Source: Sphingomonas azotifigens NBRC 15497 (GTDB lineage Bacteria > Pseudomonadota > Alphaproteobacteria > Sphingomonadales > Sphingomonadaceae). Taken from it: a stretch of DNA of 64,000 nucleotides. This document shows, one piece after another, positions 41,842-51,686 of this stretch (the first letter of the stretch is position 1; each line of letters opens with the position of its first letter). A program made the position numbers and the translations under genes. The stretch covers positions 1-64,000 of the forward strand of contig NZ_BCTR01000038.1 in assembly GCF_002091475.1 (NCBI RefSeq). The letters run 5' to 3'. Under the pieces are notes generated by a model that was given only the letters and a program-made list of their open reading frames with translations, did not search any database and was not told the origin of the DNA.

Positions 41842-44800
41842 ATGCAAGGCTGCGACACAGACACGTCGTCGAACGTTGTTTCCGGCGAGGTTCAGAAAGA
41901 TCCGACGATTGTGGCGGATATCGCAGGAAGCTTCACATACGCGTCCTATCAGAATGCCGTACCCGTTCTGCGAGCGATCAGCATCGACAACACCAATGGG
42001 CGGCATCATCACAGTATCCGCATCGACCTAACCTCGTCGCCAGCGTTCCTTCGCGCGAAGTCTTGGACGATCGACCGATTGGCACCGGGGGACGTCCTGC
42101 CACTCAGTGACCGGAAAATCGATCTCGATGCCGACTATCTGGCTGGTCTAGATGAAGCCGAGCGCGGCGAGATCACCCTGCGGCTGCTTTCGGGTAACGC
42201 GGTGCTAGACGAGCAGCGCTTCCCGGTACGCCTGCTGGCACGCGATGAATGGGGCGGCGTTGCGGATATGGCACAACTGCTGCCCGCTTTCGTCATGCCA
42301 AACGATCCAGCAATTGCCCGTATCCTACGCAGCGCAGCCGATCGCCTGGCTGAGAGCGGCCACCCAAGCGGGCTTGACGGCTACCAGACTGCCGACCCGC
42401 AACGAGCCTATATGCTTACGGCCGCGATCTATTCTGCAATTGCGGGCTTGGCGATCCATTATGCCGAGCCGCCGGCTAGCTTCGAGGATCGCGGACAGAA
42501 GATCCGCCGGCCGGGGACGATCGCCGAGGAACGCTTGGGCACATGCCTCGATACGACGCTGCTGTTCGCGGCCGCACTGGAGGGTGCCGGCCTATATCCG
42601 ACGATCCTGATGTTCCATGGCCATGCTGCAGCAGGTGTCTGGCTGACCAAACGCACGTTCGGCAACACGATCGAACCGGATCAGATGGAAGTGCGCAAGG
42701 CTCTCGCCTCGCGTGAATTGATCGTCTTCGAGACCACAGGGGTGACGCACCGGCCGGCGATGACGCTGGAACTAGCGCAGCGCGCACTCGATCATCGCAT
42801 GCAGGAGGAGCAGGCGTCGGCCTTCGTGGCGGCGATCGACGTGCGTCGGGCACGCAGCGGCGGCATCACCCCGCTGGCCTCGCATCAGGCCGTCCGTCCC
42901 GGAGATGCAGCCGATCAAGACACCCCTCACGATGCGGCATTGTCGCTGCCGGCCGCGCCGTCCTTCAATGTTCTGCCGGATTTGCAGGTCGAGGAGAAAC
43001 CAACCACTGCTGCAGGTCGCATCGATCGCTGGCAGAAAAAGCTGCTCGATCTGACGCTCCGCAACCGGCTGCTCAACTTCCCGGACTCCAAGAAGACGAT
43101 CCCCTTCCTCTGCACGGACGTTGCCTATCTGGAAGACCGCCTTGCCGATAATGTCGCCATCCAGATCGTTTCTTTACCGCAGCAGAACCCGCTCGGTGAA
43201 CGCGACGCGGCCTTGTATCGGGAAGTGCATGGCCGCGATTTGCACCGCAGCTTCGCCGCCGAAGCACTTGAGCGTGACGAATTGCCGTCTCTGCTGGACG
43301 CGCGTCAGCTTGAAGCGCGATTGATCGATCTGCACCGGCAGGTTCGAAACGACATGGCGGAGGGTGGCGCAAACACCCTGTTCCTCGCGGTCGGCTTCCT
43401 GCGATGGAAGAAGAAACCGGAGGACGAGCGAAGCTATCGTGCGCCGCTGCTGCTGATCCCCGTAAAGCTGGAACGGCGGAGCGCCAGCGCGCCCTTCCGG
43501 CTGCGCTTTCATGAGGACGAGCCGCGGTTCAACGCGACCCTTCTCCAGTTCCTGGAGCGTGAATTCGATCTGAAGCTGCCGCAGTTCGGCGGCGAACTGC
43601 CGCGCGACGACAGCGGCATCGACGTGCCGCGCGTTTTGACGGCGATGCGCCATGCCGTCCGCGACGTGCCGGGTATGGAAGTGCTCGACGAAACGGCGCT
43701 TTCGACCTTCAGCTTCGCAAAATTCCTGATGTGGAAGGATCTCGTAGAACGAACGGAATCGCTTCGAGAAAACCGTGTCGTCCGGCACCTGATCGATACG
43801 CCGGACAAGCCCTTCGACAGTGACTCGGCCGGCTTCTGCCAGGAAACAGAACTCGACCGCGCTTATGCGCCGGCCGACATCATCAGTCTGCTGCCGTCGG
43901 ATTCCTCCCAGACCGCAGCCTGCCTTGCTGCCGCGGAAGGTCGGGACTTCGTCATCATCGGGCCGCCGGGAACCGGCAAAAGCCAGACGATCGCCAACAT
44001 GATCGCCCATTGCCTGGGCGTGGGCAAAACGGTGCTGTTCGTGGCGGAGAAGACCGCCGCACTCGATGTCGTCTATCGGCGCCTTCGTGAAAATGGGCTC
44101 GGCGATCATTGCATCGAGCTACATTCCAACAAGGCGGATCGCCGGCATTTCCTGTCCCAGCTCAAGGCTGCCTGGGAACATGGCGGACGTGTCGATCCAG
44201 CGGAATGGGTGGCGGTGAACGAACGCCTGCGGCTGCGCCGCGATACCCTCAACGCCTATGTTGAAGCCCTGCACACTTCCTATCCAAGCGGCTGGACGCC
44301 CTATCGCGCGCTGGGGATCGCGCTGCTCGGCGCAGATGCCCCTGCCCCTTCCCTGGGCTGGCCAAAGGATCAGGTATATGACGCGGCCATACTGGCGTCG
44401 CTGGAAGAGCTTGCCGGCGAAGTGGGCCTCGTCTTCGCATCCGTCGAGCGGCGTCCGGCATTGGAGCTCGTCGATATCGAAGAGCTTGGTGCTGCGCGAC
44501 AGGACGAGCTCGTCGCTGCGGGCCAGTCGCTGCGCAATGCCGCCGATCTGCTGGCGGGAGCATTGGATGCCTATCGCAGCGTGCTGGGGCTCGCCCGCGC
44601 AGACCACCCCGTTGCCATTGAAGTCGATTCACTCGCCGGTTTGGCCGCAGCGATGGAAGCCGGGCGGGACCGGGACCTGTCGGTCGCCTTCCACGAGGAT
44701 TTTGCGGCCTCCACGGGAGAGCTCGCCGCATTGACGAGGGCGATCGAGGCCTATCAGGATGCCGAACAGCAACTCGCAGCGACGTTTGATCCCGCCAACG

Positions 44801-47800
44801 TCCGCACGATCGATACGGATGCGCTGGATCGTCAATGGCGCGAGGCAAGTGCCGCCTTCTGGCCGTTCTCGGCCTTGGGGCGCCGAAAGGTCGCGCGCCT
44901 GCTGCAGAGCTATGCCGAGAGCGGTGCGGTAAAGCCGGAAAGCGACCTGCCCCGCCTTCGTCGCATGAAGGAGCAACTGTCGGCGATCGAAGGCACGCCG
45001 TTGCGCAACCGGCCGCTTCCGGTCTCCGGTCTCGACACGGACACGGCCGCGATCGGCGAAACCCTTGAGCAAGCCGCGCTCCTGCGCGCAGCGCTTCGTC
45101 TCCGGGGTAGAGACGCGGATCAGATCAAGGTAGCGACCGACCGCATCGCCACGATCCTCCGCGAGCGAGCGGCGGATGACGGTCTGTGGCAGGCGGGTGG
45201 CAAGTTACTCGCGGCTCGGCAGGGATTTGAGAACGCGCTTGCCCGCTTCGGCAAGGCGGCGGGGCGCGATGTCGTAATCGGCGATCGGCCGGATGCACTG
45301 GCGGACCTCGCTGCGAAGCTGGCAGCGCTGGTCGAAGCCCGCCATCTGCTACGAGATTGGTCGGCATGGTGCCGCGTCCGCAACCGGGCTTCGGCCTCGG
45401 GGCTAGGCTCGCTGGTCGAGCAGATCGAAAGTGGCATCGTGCCGCCCACTCAGGCACGCTCGGCGTTCCGGCTCGCTTATGCCCGCTGGTGGTTGCCGAC
45501 GGTGCTGGATGCCAATCCTGTGCTTCGCGATTTCCGCCGCTTCCAGCACGAGAATGCGATTTCCGAATTTAGGGAGATCGACGACCTTGTGCGGGCCCAT
45601 GCATCGAGCAGGGTGATCGGGGCACTCGCCCATGACCTGCCGGCCGTGCAGAGCGTGCCGCGCAACTCCGAGCTGGGCTTGCTGCGCTACCAGATGGAAT
45701 TGCAGCGCCCCAGCCAGTCGATCCGCGACCTGATCAGCAAGATGCCGGAGAATTTCGGCAAGCTGGCGCGATGCGTCCTGATGTCGCCGCTGTCGATCGC
45801 GCAGTATCTGCCTCCCAACCAGGCCCTTTTCGATGTGGTGATCTTCGACGAAGCGTCGCAAATCACCACCTGGGATGCGGTAGGCGCGATCGCCCGCGGG
45901 CGGCAGACGATCATCGTCGGGGATCCCAAGCAGCTTCCGCCGACGAACTTCTTCGGCAGCAACGACGACGAGGAAGACGTTGCCGACCATGAGAAGGACA
46001 TGGAGAGCATTCTCGACGAGGCGAAGGCGTCGGGCATCCCGGTTCGCGATCTGCGGTGGCATTACCGGAGCCGCAGCGAGTCGCTGATCGCCTTCTCCAA
46101 CCATCATTATTATCAGAACAGGCTGGTGACGTTCCCCTCGCCGCAGGTGGAGGACCGCGCCGTGCACCTTCGCAAGGTGCCGAACGGCGTGTACGATCGC
46201 GGCAAGAGCCGTACCAATCGTATCGAGGCGCAGGCGGTTGCGGATGAGGCGGTCGCCCGGATGCGCAATTGGCTGGCGCTTCCGGACAAGGATCGTCCGA
46301 CCCTGGGCATCATCACCTTCAACGCGCAGCAACAATCGCTCATCCTGGATCTGCTCGACCTCGCCCGGCGGGATGAGCCCGAACTGGAATGGTTTTTCGC
46401 CGACGATCGTGTCGAACCCACCATCGTCAGGAACCTGGAAAATGTGCAGGGCGACGAGCGCGACGTCATCCTCTTCTCGATCACGTTCTGGAAGGATGCC
46501 GCCGGCAAGGCGACCATGGACTTCGGCGCGCTGAACCGCGACGGCGGCGAGCGGAGGCTGAATGTCGCCGTGACGCGTGCGCGACAGGAACTGATCGTCT
46601 TTTCCGGCTTCACCGCGGATCAGATTGATCCCACGCGGACCAAGGCGCTGGCGATCCACCATCTCAAGACCTTTCTTGATTACGCCGAGCGGGGTGCGGT
46701 TGCGCTGCCCGCGCAGACGGCCGGTTCGGTGGGCGGCTTCGACTCCCCCTTCGAGGAAGCAGTGGCTGCTCAACTGGAACAGCGAGGATGGATGGTGGTA
46801 CCGCAGGTCGGCATTTCTGGCTTCCGCATCGACCTGGGCATCCGGCATCCAGACCTGCCGGGCGCCTATCTCGCGGGTGTGGAATGCGATGGCGCCACCT
46901 ATCACAGCGCAGCCACCGCCCGCGACCGCGACAAGGTGCGCGAACAGGTTCTGACCAGCCTCGGATGGAACATGCTCCGCGTCTGGTCGACGGACTGGTG
47001 GTATGACGCCGCCGGCTGCGCGGAGAGGCTGCACACCGCACTTAACGCGCTTCTGGAAGCGAGCCGGGCAGCGCAGGCCGACGACGATATCGCGACGCAG
47101 GAAGAGCCGAGTCAGGGGGCCGAAGCGATCCAGCCCCTTGATGAAGAAGCCGCGCCTCAGCCAGCAGCCATCGTGCCCGAAACGGCGCCGGTCGAAGCCG
47201 AACGTGTGTCGGCGGAAGCTTCGCCACCCGTCATGCCGGTCCGAATCGCTGCAGCGATGCCTGCCGCTTCGGATGCACCCGATTTGAAGACAGCCGCAGA
47301 GCCGTACCAAATCACGGATCTGACCGGCTTCGCGACCGACCCCGCCCGCTTCTTCGAATTCGCCTATCGCGACACGCTTCGAGCGATGGTGCACGCCGTG
47401 ATCGAGACGGAAAGCCCGATCCGCGCCGACATCCTCTACCAGCGGATTGCCCGCGCGCATGGGTGGCTGCGGACCGGAGGAAAGATCCGGGAGCGAATCG
47501 ACATGCACTTGGGCGATGTCGGCAGAACACTGGAATCGAGCGGCGAATTCATTTGGAAGGCGGGCGCGGTGACGACGGTTCGGCCCTATCGAATACCGAG
47601 CAGCGACGAGGCGCGGCGGGGTATTCCTGAAATTCCGATCGCGGAGCTGGCGGCGGTGGTGCAAGACAATCCCGCCTTGCTCGAGGAGCCCGATCCCGCG
47701 CGCGAACTCGCCAGGCTGCTGGGGGTGGAGCGACTGGCTGCAGGTTCCCGCGCGCGTCTCGACGAAGCGATCGCTCGGGCTAAGGCTGATGGCGTGCGCT

Positions 47801-47832
47801 CGCCGGCCACACCACTGACCGGAGCAGCATGA
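41842..47832 (+). CDS. Giant SF1 helicase-nuclease with transglutaminase-like N-terminus (DUF4011/DUF3320)
   Basis: 1996 residues; start at the ATG with AAGGGGG upstream. About 180-300 resembles a transglutaminase-like fold (RLGTCLDTTLLFAAALEGAG with Cys235; HGHAAAGVW with His261). A DUF4011-type segment follows (WQKKLLDLTLRNRLLNFP, about 400). SF1 helicase motifs: Walker A GPPGTGKSQT (707-716), Walker B FDEASQITTW (Asp1336), GDPKQLPPTNFF, and motif VI NVAVTRARQEL (about 1575). A PD-(D/E)XK/Vsr-like nuclease follows (FRIDLGI, VECDGATYHS, about 1665-1700), then an acidic linker and a DUF3320-like end (about 1830-1990). Its stop overlaps the phosphoesterase start by ATGA. COG1112-type helicases of this design occur in defence loci. 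Confidence 0.9.
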   Translation: MQGCDTDTSSNVVSGEVQKDPTIVADIAGSFTYASYQNAVPVLRAISIDNTNGRHHHSIRIDLTSSPAFLRAKSWTIDRLAPGDVLPLSDRKIDLDADYLAGLDEAERGEITLRLLSGNAVLDEQRFPVRLLARDEWGGVADMAQLLPAFVMPNDPAIARILRSAADRLAESGHPSGLDGYQTADPQRAYMLTAAIYSAIAGLAIHYAEPPASFEDRGQKIRRPGTIAEERLGTCLDTTLLFAAALEGAGLYPTILMFHGHAAAGVWLTKRTFGNTIEPDQMEVRKALASRELIVFETTGVTHRPAMTLELAQRALDHRMQEEQASAFVAAIDVRRARSGGITPLASHQAVRPGDAADQDTPHDAALSLPAAPSFNVLPDLQVEEKPTTAAGRIDRWQKKLLDLTLRNRLLNFPDSKKTIPFLCTDVAYLEDRLADNVAIQIVSLPQQNPLGERDAALYREVHGRDLHRSFAAEALERDELPSLLDARQLEARLIDLHRQVRNDMAEGGANTLFLAVGFLRWKKKPEDERSYRAPLLLIPVKLERRSASAPFRLRFHEDEPRFNATLLQFLEREFDLKLPQFGGELPRDDSGIDVPRVLTAMRHAVRDVPGMEVLDETALSTFSFAKFLMWKDLVERTESLRENRVVRHLIDTPDKPFDSDSAGFCQETELDRAYAPADIISLLPSDSSQTAACLAAAEGRDFVIIGPPGTGKSQTIANMIAHCLGVGKTVLFVAEKTAALDVVYRRLRENGLGDHCIELHSNKADRRHFLSQLKAAWEHGGRVDPAEWVAVNERLRLRRDTLNAYVEALHTSYPSGWTPYRALGIALLGADAPAPSLGWPKDQVYDAAILASLEELAGEVGLVFASVERRPALELVDIEELGAARQDELVAAGQSLRNAADLLAGALDAYRSVLGLARADHPVAIEVDSLAGLAAAMEAGRDRDLSVAFHEDFAASTGELAALTRAIEAYQDAEQQLAATFDPANVRTIDTDALDRQWREASAAFWPFSALGRRKVARLLQSYAESGAVKPESDLPRLRRMKEQLSAIEGTPLRNRPLPVSGLDTDTAAIGETLEQAALLRAALRLRGRDADQIKVATDRIATILRERAADDGLWQAGGKLLAARQGFENALARFGKAAGRDVVIGDRPDALADLAAKLAALVEARHLLRDWSAWCRVRNRASASGLGSLVEQIESGIVPPTQARSAFRLAYARWWLPTVLDANPVLRDFRRFQHENAISEFREIDDLVRAHASSRVIGALAHDLPAVQSVPRNSELGLLRYQMELQRPSQSIRDLISKMPENFGKLARCVLMSPLSIAQYLPPNQALFDVVIFDEASQITTWDAVGAIARGRQTIIVGDPKQLPPTNFFGSNDDEEDVADHEKDMESILDEAKASGIPVRDLRWHYRSRSESLIAFSNHHYYQNRLVTFPSPQVEDRAVHLRKVPNGVYDRGKSRTNRIEAQAVADEAVARMRNWLALPDKDRPTLGIITFNAQQQSLILDLLDLARRDEPELEWFFADDRVEPTIVRNLENVQGDERDVILFSITFWKDAAGKATMDFGALNRDGGERRLNVAVTRARQELIVFSGFTADQIDPTRTKALAIHHLKTFLDYAERGAVALPAQTAGSVGGFDSPFEEAVAAQLEQRGWMVVPQVGISGFRIDLGIRHPDLPGAYLAGVECDGATYHSAATARDRDKVREQVLTSLGWNMLRVWSTDWWYDAAGCAERLHTALNALLEASRAAQADDDIATQEEPSQGAEAIQPLDEEAAPQPAAIVPETAPVEAERVSAEASPPVMPVRIAAAMPAASDAPDLKTAAEPYQITDLTGFATDPARFFEFAYRDTLRAMVHAVIETESPIRADILYQRIARAHGWLRTGGKIRERIDMHLGDVGRTLESSGEFIWKAGAVTTVRPYRIPSSDEARRGIPEIPIAELAAVVQDNPALLEEPDPARELARLLGVERLAAGSRARLDEAIARAKADGVRSPATPLTGAA

Positions 47833-48959
47833 TCATGATGCGTTTCCTGCACTCCAGCGACCTGCATCTTGGCAAGCGCTTCGGAAATTTTGCCGGGGAC
47901 TTGCCGGGCCGATTGCGCGAGGCCCGGCATGCGGTGCTGGGCAAATTAGCAGCGCACGCCCGCCAGCACGGTGCCGAAACGATCCTTCTGGCCGGCGACA
48001 CCTTCGATACCGAAACCCCCGCGGCTGACGTTCGGCGGCAGGCCCTCACCGAGATGGCGCACCATGCCACCCTCCGCTGGGTGATCCTTCCGGGCAATCA
48101 CGACTCGCTACAGGCGTCCGAATTGTGGGCCCAGCTTGTGACCGAGGCGCCCGACAACGTCGTGCTGGCGACCGCCGCGGCGCCGATCATGCTGGCCGAC
48201 AATGCGGTTCTCCTTCCCGCACCCTGCGTAAACCGCCGGCCCGGCCGTGACCTGAGCGCGTGGATGGACGACGCCGCTACGCCTGAGGGTGCCATCCGCA
48301 TCGGCCTGGCGCACGGCGCGGTTCAGACCTTTTCCGAAGATGCTGCGGGCGCCGAGGTGATCGCGCCGGACCGTGCGCGACGGGCGGGGCTCGATTATCT
48401 GGCGCTCGGCGACTGGCATGGTGCTCTGGCGATCGACCCCCACACCCATTACTCCGGTTCGCCCGAGCAAGATCGGTTCAAGCATGATCGCTCCGGTACG
48501 GCATTGCTGGTGGAAATCGCTGCAGCAGGCGCGGTGCCGGCAGTAACGCCCCTCCCCACCGCGAGCTTCGCCTGGCGCACGCTCGACCTTCACCTTCTGG
48601 CGAGCGATGATCCCAATGCGGCGCTCAGCGCGCTGCTGCCGGAATTGCGGGATAGGCGGCAAACCCTGGCAAAGGTTCTGGCGAGCGGCCATGCGGGCCT
48701 GGCCGCTCGCACCACGCTTAACCGCGCAATCGAGCATGCCGCCCCGGATTTCGCCTGGCTCGACCTCGACGACACGCAACTGGCGACGGAGTGCGACGTC
48801 GAAGATCTCGACCAGATCGATCGCGCCGGAGCGCTCCGGGAGGCGGCCGATGCGCTGCTGGCCGAAAGCGTGGACACGAACAATTCAGCTGGCGAGCGTG
48901 CGATAGCTGCGGCTGCCCTTGCCCGCCTCTATGGCTACGCGCAGCAGGTGTCGCAATGA
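47829..48959 (+). CDS. SbcD/Mre11-like (YhaO-like) metallophosphoesterase
   Basis: 376 residues. All calcineurin-like phosphoesterase motifs are intact: SSDLHLGKRF (Asp11, His13), GDTFD (56-60), GNHDS (89-93), LAHGAVQ (His162) and GDWHG (194-198). A C-terminal capping region of about 150 residues would contact the partner ATPase. Overlaps the helicase stop and the ATPase start by 4 bp each (ATGA), so the three proteins are probably made in fixed proportion. Expected activity: Mn-dependent DNA exo/endonuclease gated by the ATPase. Confidence 0.9.
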   Translation: MIMMRFLHSSDLHLGKRFGNFAGDLPGRLREARHAVLGKLAAHARQHGAETILLAGDTFDTETPAADVRRQALTEMAHHATLRWVILPGNHDSLQASELWAQLVTEAPDNVVLATAAAPIMLADNAVLLPAPCVNRRPGRDLSAWMDDAATPEGAIRIGLAHGAVQTFSEDAAGAEVIAPDRARRAGLDYLALGDWHGALAIDPHTHYSGSPEQDRFKHDRSGTALLVEIAAAGAVPAVTPLPTASFAWRTLDLHLLASDDPNAALSALLPELRDRRQTLAKVLASGHAGLAARTTLNRAIEHAAPDFAWLDLDDTQLATECDVEDLDQIDRAGALREAADALLAESVDTNNSAGERAIAAAALARLYGYAQQVSQ

Positions 48960-51580
48960 AGCTCGCCGGAATCCGCTTCCACAACGTCAAGCGCTTCGCC
49001 GGGCGGGGCGTAGCCGTGGAAGGCATCGAGGACGGCGTCAACGTCCTTTGCGCACCCAATGAATTCGGCAAGTCGACCACCTTCGAGGCGCTGCACGGTC
49101 TGTTCTTCCTGCCCCATTCCAGCACCGCCGGCGGGGTACGCAACCTGCGGCCTTATTGTGGCGGCAATCCGCTGGTCGAGGCGGACATCGCGGTCGGGGA
49201 AGCGCGGTACAGGTTGACGAAGCAATTCTATTCCGGGCGCTTCGCCAAGGTGGTCGATCTCGCGTCCAACCGGCTGATCGCCCAGGCCGATGAAGCGGAA
49301 AGCTTCATCACCCGCCTCGTACAGGGCGGTGCGGGCGGACCCGCCGGGCTGCTCTGGGTGCGGCAGGGCATCACCGGGATCGAACCTCGCAGCCGGTCCG
49401 ATGAGGAGAGCGACCGCCAAGTTCGCGCCACCCTGCTGGAATCCGTTCAGGGCGAAGTGGAGGCGGTTACCGGCGGGCGGCGGATGGCCGCCGTCATCGC
49501 CGCCGCCGCGGAAGCCACGGGCGCCTTGCTGACACCAAGCGGGCGCCCCAAGGCCGGCGGTCGCTATGCCACCGCGATCACACTCCGCGACCAGCTGGCC
49601 CAAGAGGTGCAGCGCTTGGAGAGCGAGGTAACCGCGTTGCGGGACGAGCTCGATCAGCGGGGCGTTGCGCAACGCAGGCTGGCGGAGCTGGACAATGCCG
49701 ACGCCCGTCAGGCGCGCCAGCAGGACATCGCCAAGGCCGAGCATGCCTTCGAGACGGCCCGGGCCCAGGCCGACCGACTGAAGACCCTGCGCGCAGAACT
49801 CGACCTTGCCCGCGACCGGCGCGATACAGCGATGCGTGAGCATCGGCAGTTCGATGAGGCACTGACCGAAGCCCGTCAGGTGACGGAGGAAAGCGAGGCA
49901 GTCACCCGCCGTCGGGAGGATGCGGTAGCGCGCCGTCGGGCAACCAGCGAGACGATTGCCGCCGCACAAGCCGAGATGGAATCAGCCGAGGCGGACGAGA
50001 TCGCCGCGCGCGACCTGCTCCAGCTGATCGAGAACGCAGAAAAGGCCCGCAACGCAGCCGAACGACGACAGGAGCTAGAAGACCGGCTGCAACATGCGGA
50101 GAGCGTCCGCGCGACGATCGAGCACTGTGACGCGCAACTCGCCGGACTTCGCCTGCCGAACGGGGCGCTGGAAGAACTAGCGGATCTGGACGTGGAGATT
50201 GCCCGCATCCGCGCGGTGCAGGATGCAGGCCGCCCGTCCGTGGTGGTCGCCTATGACGATGTCGCTATCGCGAACCTCACCATGGGCGGCATCGCCCTAA
50301 AGCACGGCGAAGAGCGCAGCTATGACGGCCACGCGCAACTTGTTGCGCCAGGCATTGGCACGATCACCTTGCGATCCAACGTTGAAGATCGCGATAGTGA
50401 TCGCCTGGAGAGGGCAGAATCGCATCGACACACGCTGCTCGCTTCTATGGGCGTGCCCAACCTGGCGGCCGCGCGCGCGCAGCAGATCCGCGTCCAGAAG
50501 CTAGAAGCGCAGGGGAATGAAGCGCGCGCACAACTCAAGGTCATTGCCCCGGAAGGGCTGGACGAGTTACGCAAGGTCGTTGCTGCACTGGCCGATATCG
50601 ACCTGGCGCGGATCGAAGTGAAGGCGGATCCCGTCTTGACGCGAGCCACCTCCGAAGGCGCCGAACAACGCCGCCGCCATGCGATGCAGATGATCCGCAC
50701 CACAGAGCCGGTGCGTGCGCATGCCGATGAAGCATTCATTGCGGCGGAAACCGCCCTCGCCAGCCTGCGCACGCGGGAAGAGCAGATCGCGGCCATCCTG
50801 GGCCCAGCGGAAGAGCATCAGCCTCGGCTAGAATTGCTGCAGGCGGCCCTGGCCGATCGCGAGGCTGCACTCGCGGAAGCACAGCGGGTATATGATGCCG
50901 AACATGCAAGCGTGCTCGATCTGGATGCGGCAGAGTCGGCGCTTCGTCGCGTTCGTTCGGTCGAACAGGCGGCAGCGAACGAGATCCAGCAGCTGCGGGA
51001 AACCATCGCTGGCCTGAATGCTCGCATTGTCGTCCGATCCGACGACGCGGTCGAGGAAAAATGGCGTGAGCAAAAGGAAGCGCTGGAAGCCGCGGAGGCG
51101 CGTGTAGCCGCCTTCGAGCACGAGGTGGCGGTACTGACCCGTCTCACCCAGGCGCTGGAGGCGGCACGCTCGGACGCACGCGACCTCTATTTGAAGCCGG
51201 TAATGACCGAGCTTCGGCCGCTGCTAGGGCTTTTGTTCGACGATGTGGAAATCGCGTTCGACGACCATAGCCTGCTTCCGCAGACGATCGTCCGCAGGGG
51301 GCAGGAGGAGGATGTCGACCGTCTTAGCGGCGGCATGCGCGAGCAATTGTCCGTTCTGACCCGCCTCGCCTTCGCCCGCCTGCTGGCCCGCGACGGGCGC
51401 CCGGCACCGGTGATTTTGGACGACGCACTCGTCTATTCCGACGACGACCGCATCGAGCGCATGTTTGATGCGCTCCATCGGCAGGCACGCGATCAACAGG
51501 TCATCGTCTTCTCGTGTCGACAGCGCGCGTTCCAGAAACTGGGTGGAAACGCCCTTAGCATGACGGATTGGCAACCATGA
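48956..51580 (+). CDS. SbcC/Rad50-like (YhaN-like) coiled-coil ATPase
   Basis: 874 residues. N-terminal ATPase lobe FHNVKRFAGRG, Walker A APNEFGKSTTFEA (about 33-45); long coiled coils (about 200-420 and 640-770) rich in Glu/Arg/Ala heptads; C-terminal lobe with ABC signature RLSGGMREQL (about 790) and Walker B PVILDDALVYSDDD (about 818). No CxxC zinc hook is seen at the coil apex, unlike canonical Rad50/SbcC and like the YhaN family. Start overlaps the phosphoesterase stop by ATGA. With it, likely forms a DNA-end processing complex. Confidence 0.9.
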   Translation: MKLAGIRFHNVKRFAGRGVAVEGIEDGVNVLCAPNEFGKSTTFEALHGLFFLPHSSTAGGVRNLRPYCGGNPLVEADIAVGEARYRLTKQFYSGRFAKVVDLASNRLIAQADEAESFITRLVQGGAGGPAGLLWVRQGITGIEPRSRSDEESDRQVRATLLESVQGEVEAVTGGRRMAAVIAAAAEATGALLTPSGRPKAGGRYATAITLRDQLAQEVQRLESEVTALRDELDQRGVAQRRLAELDNADARQARQQDIAKAEHAFETARAQADRLKTLRAELDLARDRRDTAMREHRQFDEALTEARQVTEESEAVTRRREDAVARRRATSETIAAAQAEMESAEADEIAARDLLQLIENAEKARNAAERRQELEDRLQHAESVRATIEHCDAQLAGLRLPNGALEELADLDVEIARIRAVQDAGRPSVVVAYDDVAIANLTMGGIALKHGEERSYDGHAQLVAPGIGTITLRSNVEDRDSDRLERAESHRHTLLASMGVPNLAAARAQQIRVQKLEAQGNEARAQLKVIAPEGLDELRKVVAALADIDLARIEVKADPVLTRATSEGAEQRRRHAMQMIRTTEPVRAHADEAFIAAETALASLRTREEQIAAILGPAEEHQPRLELLQAALADREAALAEAQRVYDAEHASVLDLDAAESALRRVRSVEQAAANEIQQLRETIAGLNARIVVRSDDAVEEKWREQKEALEAAEARVAAFEHEVAVLTRLTQALEAARSDARDLYLKPVMTELRPLLGLLFDDVEIAFDDHSLLPQTIVRRGQEEDVDRLSGGMREQLSVLTRLAFARLLARDGRPAPVILDDALVYSDDDRIERMFDALHRQARDQQVIVFSCRQRAFQKLGGNALSMTDWQP

Positions 51581-51686
51581 TTCACCGCGATTCGTCGGTT
51601 CATCCGACGATGGCCATGCGAGCGCCTGATTGTCGGGCAACGCCTGGCGCTCCGCATTCGCACGCCGCGCGGCGGTAAAGAGCGGC

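Noticed and set aside
45403..47664. Minus-strand open frame opposite the helicase C-terminal half
   Set aside because: No motifs and biased composition; the helicase reading frame has all motifs.
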